DNA of 64,000 nucleotides, from the NCBI RefSeq assembly GCF_900104815.1, contig NZ_FNTD01000004.1, forward strand, positions 4,604,501 to 4,668,500. Reading direction: 5' to 3'. A model generated the notes under the pieces. The model was given only the letters and a program-made list of their open reading frames with translations, had not been told where the DNA came from and ran no database searches. How positions within the stretch are numbered: the stretch's first letter is position 1; each line of letters begins with the position of its first letter. Source of the DNA: Streptomyces misionensis (GTDB lineage: Bacteria; Actinomycetota; Actinomycetes; Streptomycetales; Streptomycetaceae). The translations under genes were made by a program, and so were the position numbers. Positions 20,874 through 32,496 of this stretch are shown one piece after another.

Positions 20874-23374
20874 CCGTGACCACCAACGCTCCCGCGGGTG
20901 GCGGAGAGGCGGCCCTCCCGCCGGACGACCTCGTCACGCTGACGATCGACGGCATCGAGATCAGCGTGCCCAAGGGCACCCTGGTCATCCGGGCCGCCGA
21001 ACAGCTCGGCATCGAGATCCCCCGCTTCTGCGACCACCCCCTGCTCGACCCGGCGGGCGCCTGCCGGCAGTGCATCGTGGAGGTCGAGGGCCAGCGCAAG
21101 CCCATGGCGTCCTGCACCATCACCTGCACCGACGGCATGGTGGTGCGCACCCAGCTGACCTCGCCGGTCGCCGAGAAGGCCCAGCACGGGGTGATGGAGC
21201 TGCTGCTCATCAACCACCCGCTGGACTGCCCGGTCTGCGACAAGGGCGGCGAGTGCCCGCTGCAGAACCAGGCCATGTCGCACGGCAACGCCGAGTCCCG
21301 CTTCGACGGCCGCAAGCGGACCTACGAGAAGCCGGTGCCGATCTCCAGCCAGGTGCTGCTGGACCGCGAGCGCTGCGTGCTGTGCGCCCGCTGCACCCGC
21401 TTCTCCAACCAGATCGCCGGCGACCCGATGATCGAGCTGATCGAGCGCGGCGCCCTCCAGCAGGTCGGCACCGGCGAGGGCGACCCCTTCGAGTCGTACT
21501 TCTCCGGCAACACCATCCAGATCTGCCCGGTCGGGGCGCTCACCTCGGCGGCGTACCGCTTCCGCTCCCGCCCGTTCGACCTGGTCTCCTCGCCGTCGGT
21601 GTGCGAGCACTGCGCGGGCGGCTGCGCCACCCGCACCGACCACCGGCGCGGCAAGGTCATGCGGCGGCTGGCCGCCAACGACCCCGAGGTCAACGAGGAG
21701 TGGATCTGCGACAAGGGACGCTTCGCGTTCCGCTACGCGCAGCTGGGGGACCGCCTCGACACCCCGCTGGTGCGCGGCGCCGACGGGGTCCTGGAGCCCG
21801 CGTCCTGGCCGGAGGCGCTGGAGGCCGCCGCACGCGGTCTGACCGCCGCCCGCTCCCGGGCCGGCGTGCTGATCGGCGGCCGGCTGACCGTCGAGGACGC
21901 CTACGCGTACAGCAAGTTCGCGCGCGTCGCCCTCGACACCAACGACATCGATTTCCGCGCCCGCGCGCACAGCGCCGAGGAGGCCGACTTCCTCGCCTCC
22001 CGGGTGGCGGGCCGGGGCGTCGACCTCGACGGCACGGGCGTCACGTACACCGCCCTGGAGAAGGCGCCCGCCGTCCTGCTCGTCGGCTTCGAGTCGGAGG
22101 AGGAGGCGCCCGGCGTCTTCCTGCGGCTGCGCAAGGCCTGGCGCAGGCACAAGCAGCAGGTGTTCTCGCTGGCCACCCACGCGACCCGGGGCCTGGAGAA
22201 GGCGGGCGGCACGCTGCTGCCGGCCGCGCCCGGCACCGAGACCGAGTGGCTGGACGCGCTCGCGAGCGGCGTCGGCCTGGAGGCGCCCGGCACCCGGGCC
22301 GCCGAGGCGCTGCGCGGCGAGGGCGCCGTCATCGTCGTGGGGGAGCGGCTGGCCTCGGTCGCCGGCGGGTTCACCGCCGCGGTACGGGCCGCCACCGCGA
22401 CCGGCGCCCGCCTGGTGTGGATCCCGCGCCGGGCCGGTGAGCGCGGCGCCCTGGAGGCCGGCGCGCTGCCCGCGCTGCTGCCCGGCGGCCGCCCCGCGAC
22501 CGACCCGCGCGCCCGCGAGGAGGTCGCCGCCGCCTGGGGCCTCGCCGACCTGCCGCTCGGCTACGGCCGCGACACCGGCCGGATCGTCGAGGCCGCCGCC
22601 GACGGCCTGCTGTCGGCCCTGGTGGTCGCCGGCGTGGAGGTCGCCGACCTGCCCGACCCGGCCCGCGCGCGCGAGGCGCTGGACAACGTCGGCTTCCTGG
22701 TCTCGCTGGAGCTGCGGCCCAGCGAGGTCACCGAACGCGCCGACGTCGTCCTGCCGGTCGCCGCGGTCGCCGAGAAGCCCGGCAGCTTCCTCGACTGGGA
22801 GGGCCGGGTGCGCTCCTTCGAGGCCGCGCTCAAGCCCGACCAGATGACCCGCCGCCTGCCCCCGGCCGACGCGCGCGTCCTGCACATGCTGGCCGACGCC
22901 ATGGACGTCCACCTGGGGCTGCCGGACCTGCGCACCGTCCGCGCGGAGATCGACCGGCTCGGCCCCTGGAACGGCCCGCGCGCCGCGGAGCCCCAAGAGT
23001 CCGCGGGCGCGCCGCCCCGCCCGGCCGCGGGCGAGGCCGTGCTCGCCGGGCACCGGCTGCTGCTCGACCAGGGCGTCCTCCAGGAGGGCGACGAGGCGCT
23101 GGCCGGCACCCGGCACGCCGCACGCGCGCGCCTGTCGGCCGCCACGGCCGCCGAGGCCGGCGTCGCGGACGGGTCCGTGCTCGCCGTCACCGGGCCCGCC
23201 GGAACCGTCGAACTCCCGCTCCGGATCACCGAGATGCCCGACCGGGTGGTCTGGCTCCCGCTGAACTCCGTCGGCGGCGGCGTCGCCTCCGACACCGGGG
23301 CACAGCCCGGCAACCTCGTCCGCATCGGCCCGGCGGCCCCCGCCGACACCGCCCCCAAGGAGGTGGAGGCATGA
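20870..23374 (+). CDS. nuoG: NADH-quinone oxidoreductase subunit G
   Basis: Largest peripheral subunit (834 residues), conducting electrons from NuoF to NuoI. The N-terminal ferredoxin domain ligates [2Fe-2S] N1b ([15 protein letters not shown]), followed by the His-Cys-type cluster N5 region ([15 protein letters not shown]) and cluster N4 (CVLCARC). The molybdopterin-oxidoreductase-like remainder begins near [17 protein letters not shown], which may hold the extra N7 cluster ligands. No molybdenum cofactor is expected. ATGA overlap with nuoF and with nuoH. Confidence 0.95.
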
Positions 23375-24747
23375 GCCCGTACCTCGCCGCTGAAGACCTC
23401 TCGATGTTCGGCCGCGACCCCTGGTGGCTGGTCGTCGTCAAGGCCGTCTTCTGCTTCGCCTTCCTGATGGTGACCGTGCTGTTCTCCATCGTCTGGGAGC
23501 GCAAGGTCGTCGCCTGGATGCAGCTGCGCATCGGACCCAACCGGCACGGCCCCTGGGGCATGCTCCAGTCGCTCGCCGACGGCGTGAAGCTGATGCTGAA
23601 GGAGGACCTGATCGTCCGCCGCGCGGACAAGGTGGTCTACGTCCTCGCGCCGATCGTCGCGGCCATCCCGGCCTTCATGGCGATCGCGGTGATCCCGTTC
23701 GGCCCCGCCGACCACGAGATCTCCGTCTTCGGCACCCGTACCACGATGCAGCTGACCGACCTGCCGATCGCCCTGCTCTACATCCTCGCGGTCGCCTCGG
23801 TCGGCATCTACGGGATCGTGCTGGCGGGCTGGAGTTCCGGCTCGACGTACCCGCTCCTGGGCGGCCTGCGGTCCTGCGCGCAGATGATCTCGTACGAGAT
23901 CGCCATGGGCGCCGCGTTCGCCTCGGTGTTCCTCTACTCGGGCTCCATGTCGACGTCGACCATCGTGGCCCAGCAGCACGACCGCTGGTACATCCTGCTG
24001 CTGCCGGTCTCCTTCCTGCTCTACATCGTCACCATGGTCGGCGAGACCAACCGGGCCCCCTTCGACATGCCGGAGTCCGAGGGCGACCTGGTGGGCGGTT
24101 TCAACACCGAGTACTCGTCCATCAAGTTCGCGATGTTCATGCTCGCCGAGTACGTGAACATGGTGACGGTCTCGGCCGTCTCCACCACCCTCTTCCTCGG
24201 CGGCTGGCGCGCCCCCTGGCCGATCAGCACCTTCTGGGAGGGCGCCAACCACGGCTGGTGGCCGCTGCTCTGGTTCGTCGTCAAGGTGCAGCTGCTGCTG
24301 TTCTTCTTCATCTGGCTGCGCGGCACCCTGCCGCGGGTCCGCTACGACCAGCTGATGAAGCTCGGCTGGAAGGTGCTGATCCCGGTCTCGGTGACCTGGC
24401 TGATGCTGGTCGCCTCGGTGCGGGCACTGCGCAACCAGCACTACGACTTCGCCGACATCGCCCTCTACGTGGGCGGCGGAGTGCTCGCCCTGCTGCTGAT
24501 CTCCTTCGTCGTCGACATGTTCCGCGAGCGGGGGCAGGCCGAGGCGCGGACCGCCCCCGCACCGGGCGGCTTCGACCCGATGGCGGGCGGCTTCCCGGTG
24601 CCGCCGATGCCCGGACAGGAGCTGCCGCCGGTGCCCAGGCGCCGCCCGCGCCGGGAGCGGGAGCTGATTGTCAGTGGCGGGCCCGACACTGTCGGTGACG
24701 GAACTTCGGACGGAACAACGGATGGAAAGGAGGCGTCCGATGGCTGA
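23371..24747 (+). CDS. nuoH: NADH-quinone oxidoreductase subunit H
   Basis: Multi-helix subunit (458 residues) that joins the quinone cavity to the proton-pumping arm. Family blocks include [20 protein letters not shown] in the first cytoplasmic loop and [20 protein letters not shown] in the third. After the last helix a Pro/Arg-rich cytoplasmic tail of about 65 residues extends beyond E. coli NuoH, as is common in actinobacteria. Its 3' end overlaps nuoI by 8 bases. Confidence 0.96.
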   Translation: MSPYLAAEDLSMFGRDPWWLVVVKAVFCFAFLMVTVLFSIVWERKVVAWMQLRIGPNRHGPWGMLQSLADGVKLMLKEDLIVRRADKVVYVLAPIVAAIPAFMAIAVIPFGPADHEISVFGTRTTMQLTDLPIALLYILAVASVGIYGIVLAGWSSGSTYPLLGGLRSCAQMISYEIAMGAAFASVFLYSGSMSTSTIVAQQHDRWYILLLPVSFLLYIVTMVGETNRAPFDMPESEGDLVGGFNTEYSSIKFAMFMLAEYVNMVTVSAVSTTLFLGGWRAPWPISTFWEGANHGWWPLLWFVVKVQLLLFFFIWLRGTLPRVRYDQLMKLGWKVLIPVSVTWLMLVASVRALRNQHYDFADIALYVGGGVLALLLISFVVDMFRERGQAEARTAPAPGGFDPMAGGFPVPPMPGQELPPVPRRRPRRERELIVSGGPDTVGDGTSDGTTDGKEASDG

Positions 24748-25342
24748 GGAGCCCAAGGAGATCAAGCCCGGTTTCCAGAACCCGGTGGCCGGCTTCGGCG
24801 TGACCTTCAAGGCCATGTTCAAGAAGCGGCTGACCGAGCAGTACCCGGAGCAGAAGAAGACCACCGCTCCGCGTTTCCACGGACGGCACCAGCTCAACCG
24901 CCATCCGGACGGCCTGGAGAAGTGCGTCGGCTGCGAGCTGTGCGCCTGGGCCTGCCCCGCCGACGCCATCTACGTGGAGGGCGCCGACAACACCGACGAG
25001 GAGCGCTACTCGCCCGGTGAGCGCTACGGCCGCGTCTACCAGATCAACTACGCCCGCTGCATCCTGTGCGGGCTGTGCATCGAGGCGTGCCCCACCCGCG
25101 CGCTGACGATGACCAACGAGTTCGAGCTGGCCGACTCCAGCCGCGCCAACCTCATCTACACCAAGGAGCAGCTGCTGGCCGGCCTCGAAGAGGGCATGGT
25201 CGACACGCCGCACTCGATCTTCCCCGGCACCACCGAGGAGGACTACTACCGGGGCCTGGTCACCGAGGCCGCGCCCGGCACGGTCCGCCAGGTCGCCGTC
25301 TCCAAGGGGGAGAAGGAAGAGGACCAGGGGGTGGACGCATGA
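24740..25342 (+). CDS. nuoI: NADH-quinone oxidoreductase subunit I
   Basis: Ferredoxin-like subunit carrying clusters N6a and N6b. Two complete [4Fe-4S] motifs are present: [12 protein letters not shown] and [12 protein letters not shown]. The 200-residue product starts at ATG 24740, chosen because GGAAAGGAGG stands just upstream; an upstream ATG at 24668 lies inside nuoH and is rejected. It passes electrons to N2 in NuoB. Confidence 0.96.
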   Translation: MAEEPKEIKPGFQNPVAGFGVTFKAMFKKRLTEQYPEQKKTTAPRFHGRHQLNRHPDGLEKCVGCELCAWACPADAIYVEGADNTDEERYSPGERYGRVYQINYARCILCGLCIEACPTRALTMTNEFELADSSRANLIYTKEQLLAGLEEGMVDTPHSIFPGTTEEDYYRGLVTEAAPGTVRQVAVSKGEKEEDQGVDA

Positions 25343-26181
25343 GCGCGCAGCTCGCCGCCTACACGACCTCCACCGGCGAGGCCTTCCAGTTCTGGGTCCT
25401 CGGCACCGTCGCGGTGATCGGCGCCCTGTGCACCGTCTTCATGAAGAAGGCCGTGCACAGCGCGCTCAGCCTCGCCGGGACCATGATCGTGCTGGCGGTG
25501 TTCTACCTCGCCAACGGCGCCTACTTCCTGGGCATCGTGCAGATCGTCGTCTACACCGGCGCGATCATGATGCTGTTCCTGTTCGTGGTGATGCTCGTCG
25601 GCGTCACGGCCGCGGACTCGCTGAAGGAGACCATCAAGGGCCAGCGCTGGCTGGCCCTGCTGTGCGGGGTCGGCTTCGGCGTGCTGCTGCTCGCCGGGAT
25701 CGCCAACGCCTCCCTGAAGGACTTCGCCGGCACCGGCCAGGCCAACGCCAACGGCAACGTGGAGGGACTCGCCGCCCTCATCTTCACCAAGTACGTCTTC
25801 GCCTTCGAGATCACCGGCGCCCTGCTGATCACGGCCGCCGTCGGCGCGATGGTGCTCACCCACCGCGAGCGCACCGAGCGCGCCAAGACCCAGCGCGAGC
25901 TGTCCGAACAGCGTGTGCGCGAGGGGAAGCACGTGCCGCCGCTGCCCGCCCCCGGTGTCTACGCCCGGCACAACGCCGTGGACATCGCGGGTCTGCTGCC
26001 CGACGGCACCCCCTCCGAGCTGACCGTCAGCAAGACGCTGCGCGAACGCGGCCAGATCCGGGACGTGTCCACCGACGCCCTCAACGACCTGCGGGCGCTG
26101 GAACAGCGCTCCGAGGAACGCCTGGAGCGGACGCCGATCGAACCGGAGACGTTCAAGCGGCCCGAGGAGGCGTCGAAGTGA
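25339..26181 (+). CDS. nuoJ: NADH-quinone oxidoreductase subunit J
   Basis: Membrane subunit of 280 residues with five predicted helices in the first 180 or so, including the conserved [17 protein letters not shown] helix with its pi-bulge region. The last 100 residues form a polar cytoplasmic tail absent from the E. coli protein. ATG start overlaps the nuoI stop by 4 bases; the stop overlaps nuoK likewise. Confidence 0.95.
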   Translation: MSAQLAAYTTSTGEAFQFWVLGTVAVIGALCTVFMKKAVHSALSLAGTMIVLAVFYLANGAYFLGIVQIVVYTGAIMMLFLFVVMLVGVTAADSLKETIKGQRWLALLCGVGFGVLLLAGIANASLKDFAGTGQANANGNVEGLAALIFTKYVFAFEITGALLITAAVGAMVLTHRERTERAKTQRELSEQRVREGKHVPPLPAPGVYARHNAVDIAGLLPDGTPSELTVSKTLRERGQIRDVSTDALNDLRALEQRSEERLERTPIEPETFKRPEEASK

Positions 26182-26477
26182 ACCCGGTCAACTACCTGTA
26201 CCTCGCCGGTCTGCTGTTCACCATCGGCGCGACCGGCGTACTGATCCGGCGCAACGCGATCGTGGTCTTCATGTGCGTCGAGCTGATGCTGAACGCCTGC
26301 AATCTCGCGTTCGTCACCTTCTCCCGGCTGCACGGCAACCTCGACGGCCAGGTCTTCGCCTTCTTCACGATGGTCGTGGCCGCCGCGGAGGTCGTGGTGG
26401 GCCTCGCGATCATCGTGTCGCTGTTCCGTACCCGCCACTCGGCCTCGGTCGACGACGCCAGCCTGATGAAGCTGTAA
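26178..26477 (+). CDS. nuoK: NADH-quinone oxidoreductase subunit K
   Basis: Three-helix antiporter-like subunit of 99 residues. The conserved membrane glutamates are visible in [14 protein letters not shown] and in [13 protein letters not shown]; both matter for proton transfer in the family. GTG start overlapping nuoJ by 4 bases; nuoL begins 15 bases later. Confidence 0.96.
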   Translation: MNPVNYLYLAGLLFTIGATGVLIRRNAIVVFMCVELMLNACNLAFVTFSRLHGNLDGQVFAFFTMVVAAAEVVVGLAIIVSLFRTRHSASVDDASLMKL

Positions 26478-26492
26478 GGGGTCGGGAGAATC

Positions 26493-28439
26493 GTGGAGAA
26501 ACTGATCGCGCTGCTCATCGCGGCGCCCCTGCTCGGAGCGGCCGTCCTCCTGGTCGGCGGCCGGTGCCTGGACCGCGTCGGCCACTGGATCGGCACCCTG
26601 CTGTCCACCGCGTCCTTCGTGTTCGGCCTGCTCCTCTTCGCCGACCTGCTCGGCAAGAACGCCGAACACCGCACCCTGATCCAGCACCTGTGGAGCTGGA
26701 TCCCGGTCGCGGGCTTCCAGGCGGACGTCACCCTCCGCCTCGACCAGCTGTCGATGACCTTCGTGCTGCTGATCACCGGCGTCGGCTCGCTGATCCACCT
26801 GTACTCGGTCGGGTACATGGAGCACGACGCGCGCCGCCGCCGCTTCTTCGGCTATCTGAACCTGTTCCTCGCGGCGATGCTGCTGCTGGTCCTCGCCGAC
26901 AACTACCTGCTGCTGTACGTCGGCTGGGAGGGCGTCGGCCTCGCCTCCTACCTGCTGATCGGCTTCTGGCAGCACAAGCCCAGCGCCGCCACGGCCGCCA
27001 AGAAGGCGTTCCTGGTCAACCGCGTCGGCGACATGGGCCTGTCGATCGCGATCATGCTGATGTTCACCACCTTCGGCAGCTTCGCCTTCGGTCCGGTCTT
27101 CGGCCACACGGGCGACGCCTCCCAGGGCAAGCTCACCGCGATCGGCCTGATGCTGCTGCTCGCCGCGTGCGGCAAGTCCGCCCAGGTGCCGCTCCAGTCC
27201 TGGCTGGGCGACGCGATGGAGGGCCCGACCCCGGTCTCGGCCCTGATCCACGCGGCGACCATGGTGACCGCGGGCGTCTACCTGATCGTCCGTTCCGCGG
27301 CCGTCTTCAACGCGGCGCCGGACGCGCAGCTCGCCGTCACCGTGGTCGGCGCGGTCACGCTGCTCTTCGGTGCGATCGTCGGTTGCGCCAAGGACGACAT
27401 CAAGAAGGCGCTGGCCGGCTCGACCATGTCGCAGATCGGCTACATGGTGCTGGCCGCGGGGCTCGGCCCCATCGGCTACGTCTTCGCGATCATGCACCTG
27501 GTGACGCACGGCTTCTTCAAGGCCGGGCTGTTCCTCGGCGCGGGCTCCGTGATGCACGGCATGAACGACGAGGTCGACATGCGCAAGTACGGCGGCCTCA
27601 GGAAGTACATGCCGGTCACCTTCGTCACCTTCGGCCTCGGCTACCTCGCCATCATCGGCTTCCCGGGCCTGTCCGGCTTCTTCTCCAAGGACAAGATCAT
27701 CGAGGCGGCCTTCGCCAAGGGCGGCACCGAGGGCTGGATCCTCGGCGGCGCGGCCCTGCTGGGCGCGGCCATCACCGCGTTCTACATGACGCGCGTGATG
27801 CTGATGACCTTCTTCGGCGAGGAGCGCTGGAAGAACCGGCCCACCCGCTCGCCCGGGGCGCCCAGCGCCGAGCCCGCCGCCGAGCACCGCGGCGAGCACA
27901 CCGAACCGCACCCGCACGAGTCCCCGAAGGTCATGACGATCCCGATGATCGTGCTGGCCGTCGGCTCGGTCCTCGGCGGTGGCTTCTTCAGCATCGGCGA
28001 CCGCTTCCTGCACTGGCTGGAACCGGTCACCGGACACAGCGAGGGCCACTCCCCGGTCAGCGCCGGCGAGGTCACCGCGGCCACGATGGTCTGCCTGGTG
28101 ATCGGCGTGGCCATCGCCTGGGCGCAGTACGGCCGCAAGCCGGTCCCGGCCGTCGCCCCGCGCGGCTCCCTGCTCACCCGCGCCGCCCGCCGCGATCTGC
28201 TCCAGGACGACTTCAACCACGTGGTCCTGGTGCGCGGCGGCGAGCACCTGACGCGCTCCCTGGTCTATCTCGACCACTCGCTGGTCGACGGCGTCGTCAA
28301 CGGCACGGCGGCCGGCTTCGGCGGTCTGTCCGGGCGGCTGCGCCGGTTCCAGAACGGCTTCGCCCGCTCCTACGCGGTCTCGATGTTCGGCGGTGCGGCC
28401 CTCCTGGTCGCCGCGACCCTGCTGATGAGGGCGGTCTGA
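26493..28439 (+). CDS. nuoL: NADH-quinone oxidoreductase subunit L
   Basis: Distal proton-pumping subunit related to Mrp antiporters, 648 residues. The antiporter core (about 60-430) includes [18 protein letters not shown] with the essential Glu, [20 protein letters not shown] with the conserved Lys, and a later [11 protein letters not shown] lateral amphipathic helix and final anchor helix account for the C-terminal length. GTG start. nuoM follows after 5 bases. Confidence 0.96.
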   Translation: MEKLIALLIAAPLLGAAVLLVGGRCLDRVGHWIGTLLSTASFVFGLLLFADLLGKNAEHRTLIQHLWSWIPVAGFQADVTLRLDQLSMTFVLLITGVGSLIHLYSVGYMEHDARRRRFFGYLNLFLAAMLLLVLADNYLLLYVGWEGVGLASYLLIGFWQHKPSAATAAKKAFLVNRVGDMGLSIAIMLMFTTFGSFAFGPVFGHTGDASQGKLTAIGLMLLLAACGKSAQVPLQSWLGDAMEGPTPVSALIHAATMVTAGVYLIVRSAAVFNAAPDAQLAVTVVGAVTLLFGAIVGCAKDDIKKALAGSTMSQIGYMVLAAGLGPIGYVFAIMHLVTHGFFKAGLFLGAGSVMHGMNDEVDMRKYGGLRKYMPVTFVTFGLGYLAIIGFPGLSGFFSKDKIIEAAFAKGGTEGWILGGAALLGAAITAFYMTRVMLMTFFGEERWKNRPTRSPGAPSAEPAAEHRGEHTEPHPHESPKVMTIPMIVLAVGSVLGGGFFSIGDRFLHWLEPVTGHSEGHSPVSAGEVTAATMVCLVIGVAIAWAQYGRKPVPAVAPRGSLLTRAARRDLLQDDFNHVVLVRGGEHLTRSLVYLDHSLVDGVVNGTAAGFGGLSGRLRRFQNGFARSYAVSMFGGAALLVAATLLMRAV

Positions 28440-28444
28440 TACCG

Positions 28445-30016
28445 ATGTCCTTTCCCCTGCTGACAGCGACGGCGGCGCTCCCGGCCGTGGGAGCCGTCGC
28501 CACGGCCGCCGTACCGGCCGCGAGGCGCACCGCCGCCAAGTGGCTGGCCCTGCTCGTCTCGCTCGGCACGCTCGCGCTCGCGATCACCGTCCTGGTCCGT
28601 TTCGACCCGGGCGGCGCCCGCTACCAGCTCACCGAGTCCCACTCCTGGATCAGCGACTTCGGGGTGCGCTACGAGCTGGGGGTGGACGGCATCGGGGTCG
28701 CGCTGATCGCGCTGACCGCCGTGCTGATCCCGTTCATCGTCCTGGCGGGCTGGCACGACGCCGACCCGCTGGAGACCGGCAGCCGCCGCTGGCGCCCCAC
28801 CCAGGGCTTCTTCGCGCTGATCCTGGCGGTCGAGGCGATGGTCCTCATCTCCTTCGAGGCCACCGACGTCTTCCTGTTCTACATCTTCTTCGAAGCCATG
28901 CTGATCCCGATGTACTTCCTCATCGGCGGCTTCGGGGACCGGGCCCACGCCCAGGGCGAGCAGGCGGCGTCCACCCAGCGGTCGTACGCGGCCGTGAAGT
29001 TCCTCCTCTACAACCTGGTCGGCGGTCTGATCATGCTGGCCGCGGTGATCGGCCTCTACGTGGTCGCCGGGAACTTCTCCCTCCAGCAGATCGCCGAGGC
29101 CCGCGCGAACGGCTCGCTGCACATGGCGACGAGCACCGAACGCTGGCTGTTCCTCGGCTTCTTCTTCGCCTTCGCGGTGAAGGCGCCGCTGTGGCCGCTG
29201 CACACCTGGCTGCCCAACGCCATGCAGGAGTCCACCGCCCCGGTCGCCGTCCTCATCACGGCGGTGGTCGACAAGGTGGGCACCTTCGCGATGCTCCGCT
29301 TCTGCCTCGGGCTGTTCCCCGCGGCCAGCCGGTGGGCGACGCCGGTGATCCTCGTCCTGGCCCTGATCAGCATCGTCTACGGCGCGCTGCTCGCCGTCGG
29401 CCAGCGGGACATCAAGCGCCTGGTGGCCTACGCGTCGATCTCCCACTTCGGCTTCATCATCATGGGCATCTTCGCGATGACCAGCCAGGGCCAGTCCGGC
29501 GCCACCCTGTACATGGTCAACCACGGCATCTCCACGGCCGCGTTGATGCTGGTCGCCGGTTTCCTGATCTCCCGGCGCGGCTCGCGGCTCATCGCCGACT
29601 ACGGCGGGGTGCAGAAGGTCGCCCCGGTGCTCGCCGGCACGTTCCTGATCGGCGGCCTGGCCACCCTGTCACTGCCCGGCCTGGCACCGTTCGTGAGTGA
29701 ATTCCTGGTCCTGGTCGGCACGTTCACGCGCTACCCGGTGATCGGCGTCATCGCCACCTTCGGCATCGTCCTCGCCGCGCTCTACACCCTGGTGCTCTAC
29801 CAGCGGACCATGACGGGCCCGGTGAAGCCCGAGGTGTCGGCGATGCCCGACCTGAAGGTGCGCGAACTGCTGGTCGTGGGGCCGCTGATCGTGCTGCTGA
29901 TCTTCCTGGGCGTCTATCCGAAGCCCGTGACGGACATCGTCAACCCGGCGGTGCGGCACACCATGTCCGACGTCCAGAAGAAGGACCCCAAGCCCGAGGT
30001 GGAGGCGGTCAAGTGA
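28445..30016 (+). CDS. nuoM: NADH-quinone oxidoreductase subunit M
   Basis: Antiporter-like proton-channel subunit of 523 residues. It has FEAMLIPMYFLIGGFG with the conserved Glu, VKAPLWPLHTWLPNAMQEST with the conserved Lys, and FIIMGIFAMTSQG. The start is ATG 28445 near the end of a long open frame; upstream in-frame codons overlap nuoL. The C-terminal tail is charged and rich in Lys and Glu. GTG of nuoN overlaps its stop. Confidence 0.95.
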   Translation: MSFPLLTATAALPAVGAVATAAVPAARRTAAKWLALLVSLGTLALAITVLVRFDPGGARYQLTESHSWISDFGVRYELGVDGIGVALIALTAVLIPFIVLAGWHDADPLETGSRRWRPTQGFFALILAVEAMVLISFEATDVFLFYIFFEAMLIPMYFLIGGFGDRAHAQGEQAASTQRSYAAVKFLLYNLVGGLIMLAAVIGLYVVAGNFSLQQIAEARANGSLHMATSTERWLFLGFFFAFAVKAPLWPLHTWLPNAMQESTAPVAVLITAVVDKVGTFAMLRFCLGLFPAASRWATPVILVLALISIVYGALLAVGQRDIKRLVAYASISHFGFIIMGIFAMTSQGQSGATLYMVNHGISTAALMLVAGFLISRRGSRLIADYGGVQKVAPVLAGTFLIGGLATLSLPGLAPFVSEFLVLVGTFTRYPVIGVIATFGIVLAALYTLVLYQRTMTGPVKPEVSAMPDLKVRELLVVGPLIVLLIFLGVYPKPVTDIVNPAVRHTMSDVQKKDPKPEVEAVK

Positions 30017-31662
30017 GCACCCCAGCCGTCCACAGCCTGTGGACAACCGCGGCGGACCGCATCCCCCAGATCGGCGCGCCGAAGATCGAGTACGGACAAT
30101 TGTCGCCGACGCTGATCATCATCGGTGCCGCGCTGGTCGGGGTGCTGGTCGAGGCGTTCATCCCGCGCAGATCCCGTTACTACGCCCAGGTGTTCGTGTC
30201 GGTCGTCGCCCTGTGCGCCGCGTTCGCCGCGGTCGTCGGGCTCGCCGCCGACGGGTACGGCACCACCAAGGCGCACATCGCCGCCATGGGCGCCATCGCG
30301 GTCGACGGACCTTCGCTGTTCCTCCAGGGCATCATCCTGCTGGCCGGCCTGGTGGGGCTGTTCACCTTCGCCGAACGGCGCCTGGACCCGGCGGCCCACG
30401 GCAACCGGGTCGACTCCTTCGCGGCGCAGGCCGCCGCGGTGCCGGGCGGCGAGGGCGAACAGGCCGCGGTCAAGGCCGGGTTCACCACCACCGAGGTCTT
30501 CCCGCTGCTGCTCTTCGCCGTCGCCGGCATGCTGGTGTTCACCTCGGCGAACGACCTGCTGACGCTGTTCGTCGCGCTGGAGGTCTTCTCCCTGCCGCTG
30601 TACCTGCTGTGCGCGCTGGCCCGCCGCAAGCGGCTGATGTCGCAGGAGGCCGCGGTCAAGTACTTCCTGCTCGGCGCGTTCGCCTCCGCGTTCACCCTGT
30701 TCGGCATCGCGCTGCTGTACGGCTACGCGGGCTCGGTGTCGTACGGGCGCATCGCCCAGGTCGTGGACGGCTCGGTCACCGATGTGAGCCCGGCGCTGGC
30801 GGGCACCATGGGCAATGACGCGCTGCTGCTCATCGGCGGCGCCCTGCTCGTGATGGGCCTGCTGTTCAAGGTCGGCGCGGTGCCGTTCCACATGTGGACG
30901 CCCGACGTGTACCAGGGCGCGCCCACCCCGGTGACCGGCTTCATGGCGGCGGCGACCAAGGTGGCCGCGTTCGGCGCGCTGCTGCGGCTGCTCTACGTCG
31001 TGCTGCCGGGGCTGCGCTGGGACTGGCGGCCGGTGATGTGGGCGGTCGCGATCGTCACCATGCTGGGCGGCGCGATCGTCGCGATCACCCAGACCGACAT
31101 CAAGCGGCTGCTGGCGTACTCGTCCATCGCGCACGCCGGATTCATCCTCGCGGGTGTCATCGCCACCTCGAAGAACGGTGTGTCGTCGGTCCTCTTCTAC
31201 CTGGCCGGCTACTCGTTCGTGACCATCGGCGCGTTCGCGGTGGTCACCCTGGTGCGGGACGCGGGCGGCGAGGCGACCCACCTGTCCAAGTGGGCGGGGC
31301 TCGGCCGGCGTTCCCCGCTGGTCGCGGCGGTCTTCGCGGTGTTCCTGCTGGCCTTCGCCGGCATCCCGCTGACGTCCGGCTTCGCGGGGAAGTTCGCCGT
31401 CTTCAAGGCGGCGGCGGCCGGTGGCGCGGTCCCGCTGGTGGTCATCGGTGTGATCTCCTCGGCGATCGCGGCGTTCTTCTACATCCGCGTGATCGTGCTG
31501 ATGTTCTTCAGCGAGCCCAAGCCCGAGGGCCCGACCGTGGCCGTGCCGTCGCCGCTGACCACGCTGGCGATCGGCATCGGCGTGGCGGTCACGCTGGTGC
31601 TGGGCGTGGCGCCGCAGTACTTCCTCGACCTGGCGAGCCAGGCGGGCGTGTTCGTGCGCTGA
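30013..31662 (+). CDS. nuoN: NADH-quinone oxidoreductase subunit N
   Basis: Third antiporter-like subunit, 549 residues, closing the operon. The family motif FKVGAVPFHMWTPDVYQGAP carries the key Lys, and FVALEVFSLPLYLLCAL carries the Glu. An insertion of about 30 residues (GNRVDSFAAQAAAVPGG region) lies between early helices, as in other Streptomyces. A strong terminator follows within 20 bases, so the transcription unit ends here. Confidence 0.95.
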   Translation: MSTPAVHSLWTTAADRIPQIGAPKIEYGQLSPTLIIIGAALVGVLVEAFIPRRSRYYAQVFVSVVALCAAFAAVVGLAADGYGTTKAHIAAMGAIAVDGPSLFLQGIILLAGLVGLFTFAERRLDPAAHGNRVDSFAAQAAAVPGGEGEQAAVKAGFTTTEVFPLLLFAVAGMLVFTSANDLLTLFVALEVFSLPLYLLCALARRKRLMSQEAAVKYFLLGAFASAFTLFGIALLYGYAGSVSYGRIAQVVDGSVTDVSPALAGTMGNDALLLIGGALLVMGLLFKVGAVPFHMWTPDVYQGAPTPVTGFMAAATKVAAFGALLRLLYVVLPGLRWDWRPVMWAVAIVTMLGGAIVAITQTDIKRLLAYSSIAHAGFILAGVIATSKNGVSSVLFYLAGYSFVTIGAFAVVTLVRDAGGEATHLSKWAGLGRRSPLVAAVFAVFLLAFAGIPLTSGFAGKFAVFKAAAAGGAVPLVVIGVISSAIAAFFYIRVIVLMFFSEPKPEGPTVAVPSPLTTLAIGIGVAVTLVLGVAPQYFLDLASQAGVFVR

Positions 31663-31681
31663 GCCGCCGTGCCGCACGGCA

Positions 31682-31721
31682 CGCGAAGGCCCCGGTTCCC
31701 TGCGGAGCCGGGGCCTTCGCG
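31682..31721. terminator. Strong bidirectional terminator after nuoN
   Basis: Fourteen-bp perfect arms CGCGAAGGCCCCGG (31682-31695) and CCGGGGCCTTCGCG (31708-31721), with additional GGTTCC/GGAGCC pairing that overlaps the inner arms. It lies between nuoN and the convergent secreted-protein gene and probably serves both. Confidence 0.85.
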
Positions 31722-31748
31722 CGGGACGGTACGGCGGCCGTCGTACGG

Positions 31749-32291
31749 TCAGCCGGGCGCGCCCGGGTAGGGGCACTTCACGTCGGGGTTCCACTCGTAG
31801 AACAGTCCGCTGGGGTTCTTCTTGTAGAGCCAGGCGTGCAGCGAGTAGTGGGTCGGGATGGTCGAGTTGTGGTGCGCGGTGACCGGGCCCTCGAACTTCC
31901 GCCCGAACATCGTGGGCCGCGCGGTGTTCTTGCCGGCCTTCACGATCCACTCCACCCCGGTGAGCCGGCGCCCGCCCCTGCCGTCGTCCTCGTAGAGCAG
32001 GGCGGCGGGCTTCACCGGGTCGAGGGAGCCGTAGAGCTTGGGGTCGATGTAGTGGTAACCCATGGCGCCCTTGCCGTCGTTCATGTCCATGGTGCAGGGG
32101 TTGGGCTTGTACCCGGCGGCCAGCGCGAGGGGGACGTACCGGTACTTCGCGGTGGCCGACACGGTGGGCGCCAACTGCTTCCAGACGGAGGCGTCGACGG
32201 GGCCCTGGTCGGCGTGGGCGGGGGCCGTCACGAGGGTGAGGCCTGCGGTGGACGCGAGGGCGAGGGCGGCCTTGACGAGGTGAGCGGGCAT
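31749..32291 (-). CDS. Secreted protein of unknown function
   Basis: 180-residue protein with a clear Sec signal peptide (MPAHLVKAALALASTAGL, cleavage likely after AHA). The mature part has the conserved blocks MGYHYIDPKLYG, PAALLYEDD, GVEWIVKAG and a C-terminal LHAWLYKKNPSGLFYEWNP plus a Cys pair (CTMDMND and VKCPYP) that could form a disulfide. This pattern recurs in uncharacterised exported proteins of several phyla, but I know of no assigned activity. ATG start preceded by AAGGAG. It stands alone between the nuo terminator and the divergent PanE-like gene. Confidence 0.75.
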   Translation of the reverse strand: MPAHLVKAALALASTAGLTLVTAPAHADQGPVDASVWKQLAPTVSATAKYRYVPLALAAGYKPNPCTMDMNDGKGAMGYHYIDPKLYGSLDPVKPAALLYEDDGRGGRRLTGVEWIVKAGKNTARPTMFGRKFEGPVTAHHNSTIPTHYSLHAWLYKKNPSGLFYEWNPDVKCPYPGAPG

Positions 32292-32496
32292 CGTGCGGGG
32301 CTCCTTGGGGAGGAGACGGGGTCGCACCGAGCAGCTTGTGCCGGGGCAGGTCACCGGGCCATCCGGGGCGGCCGTTCGGGTGACGCGGGGCCCGGATCGT
32401 TTCTCCCGCTTCTCACCCGAACGGCGCACGGCTTTGGCAAGATCGCCGTGAAGGCGGCCACCGGTCATCGGGGCCGACCGACGAGAGGACGATGTC

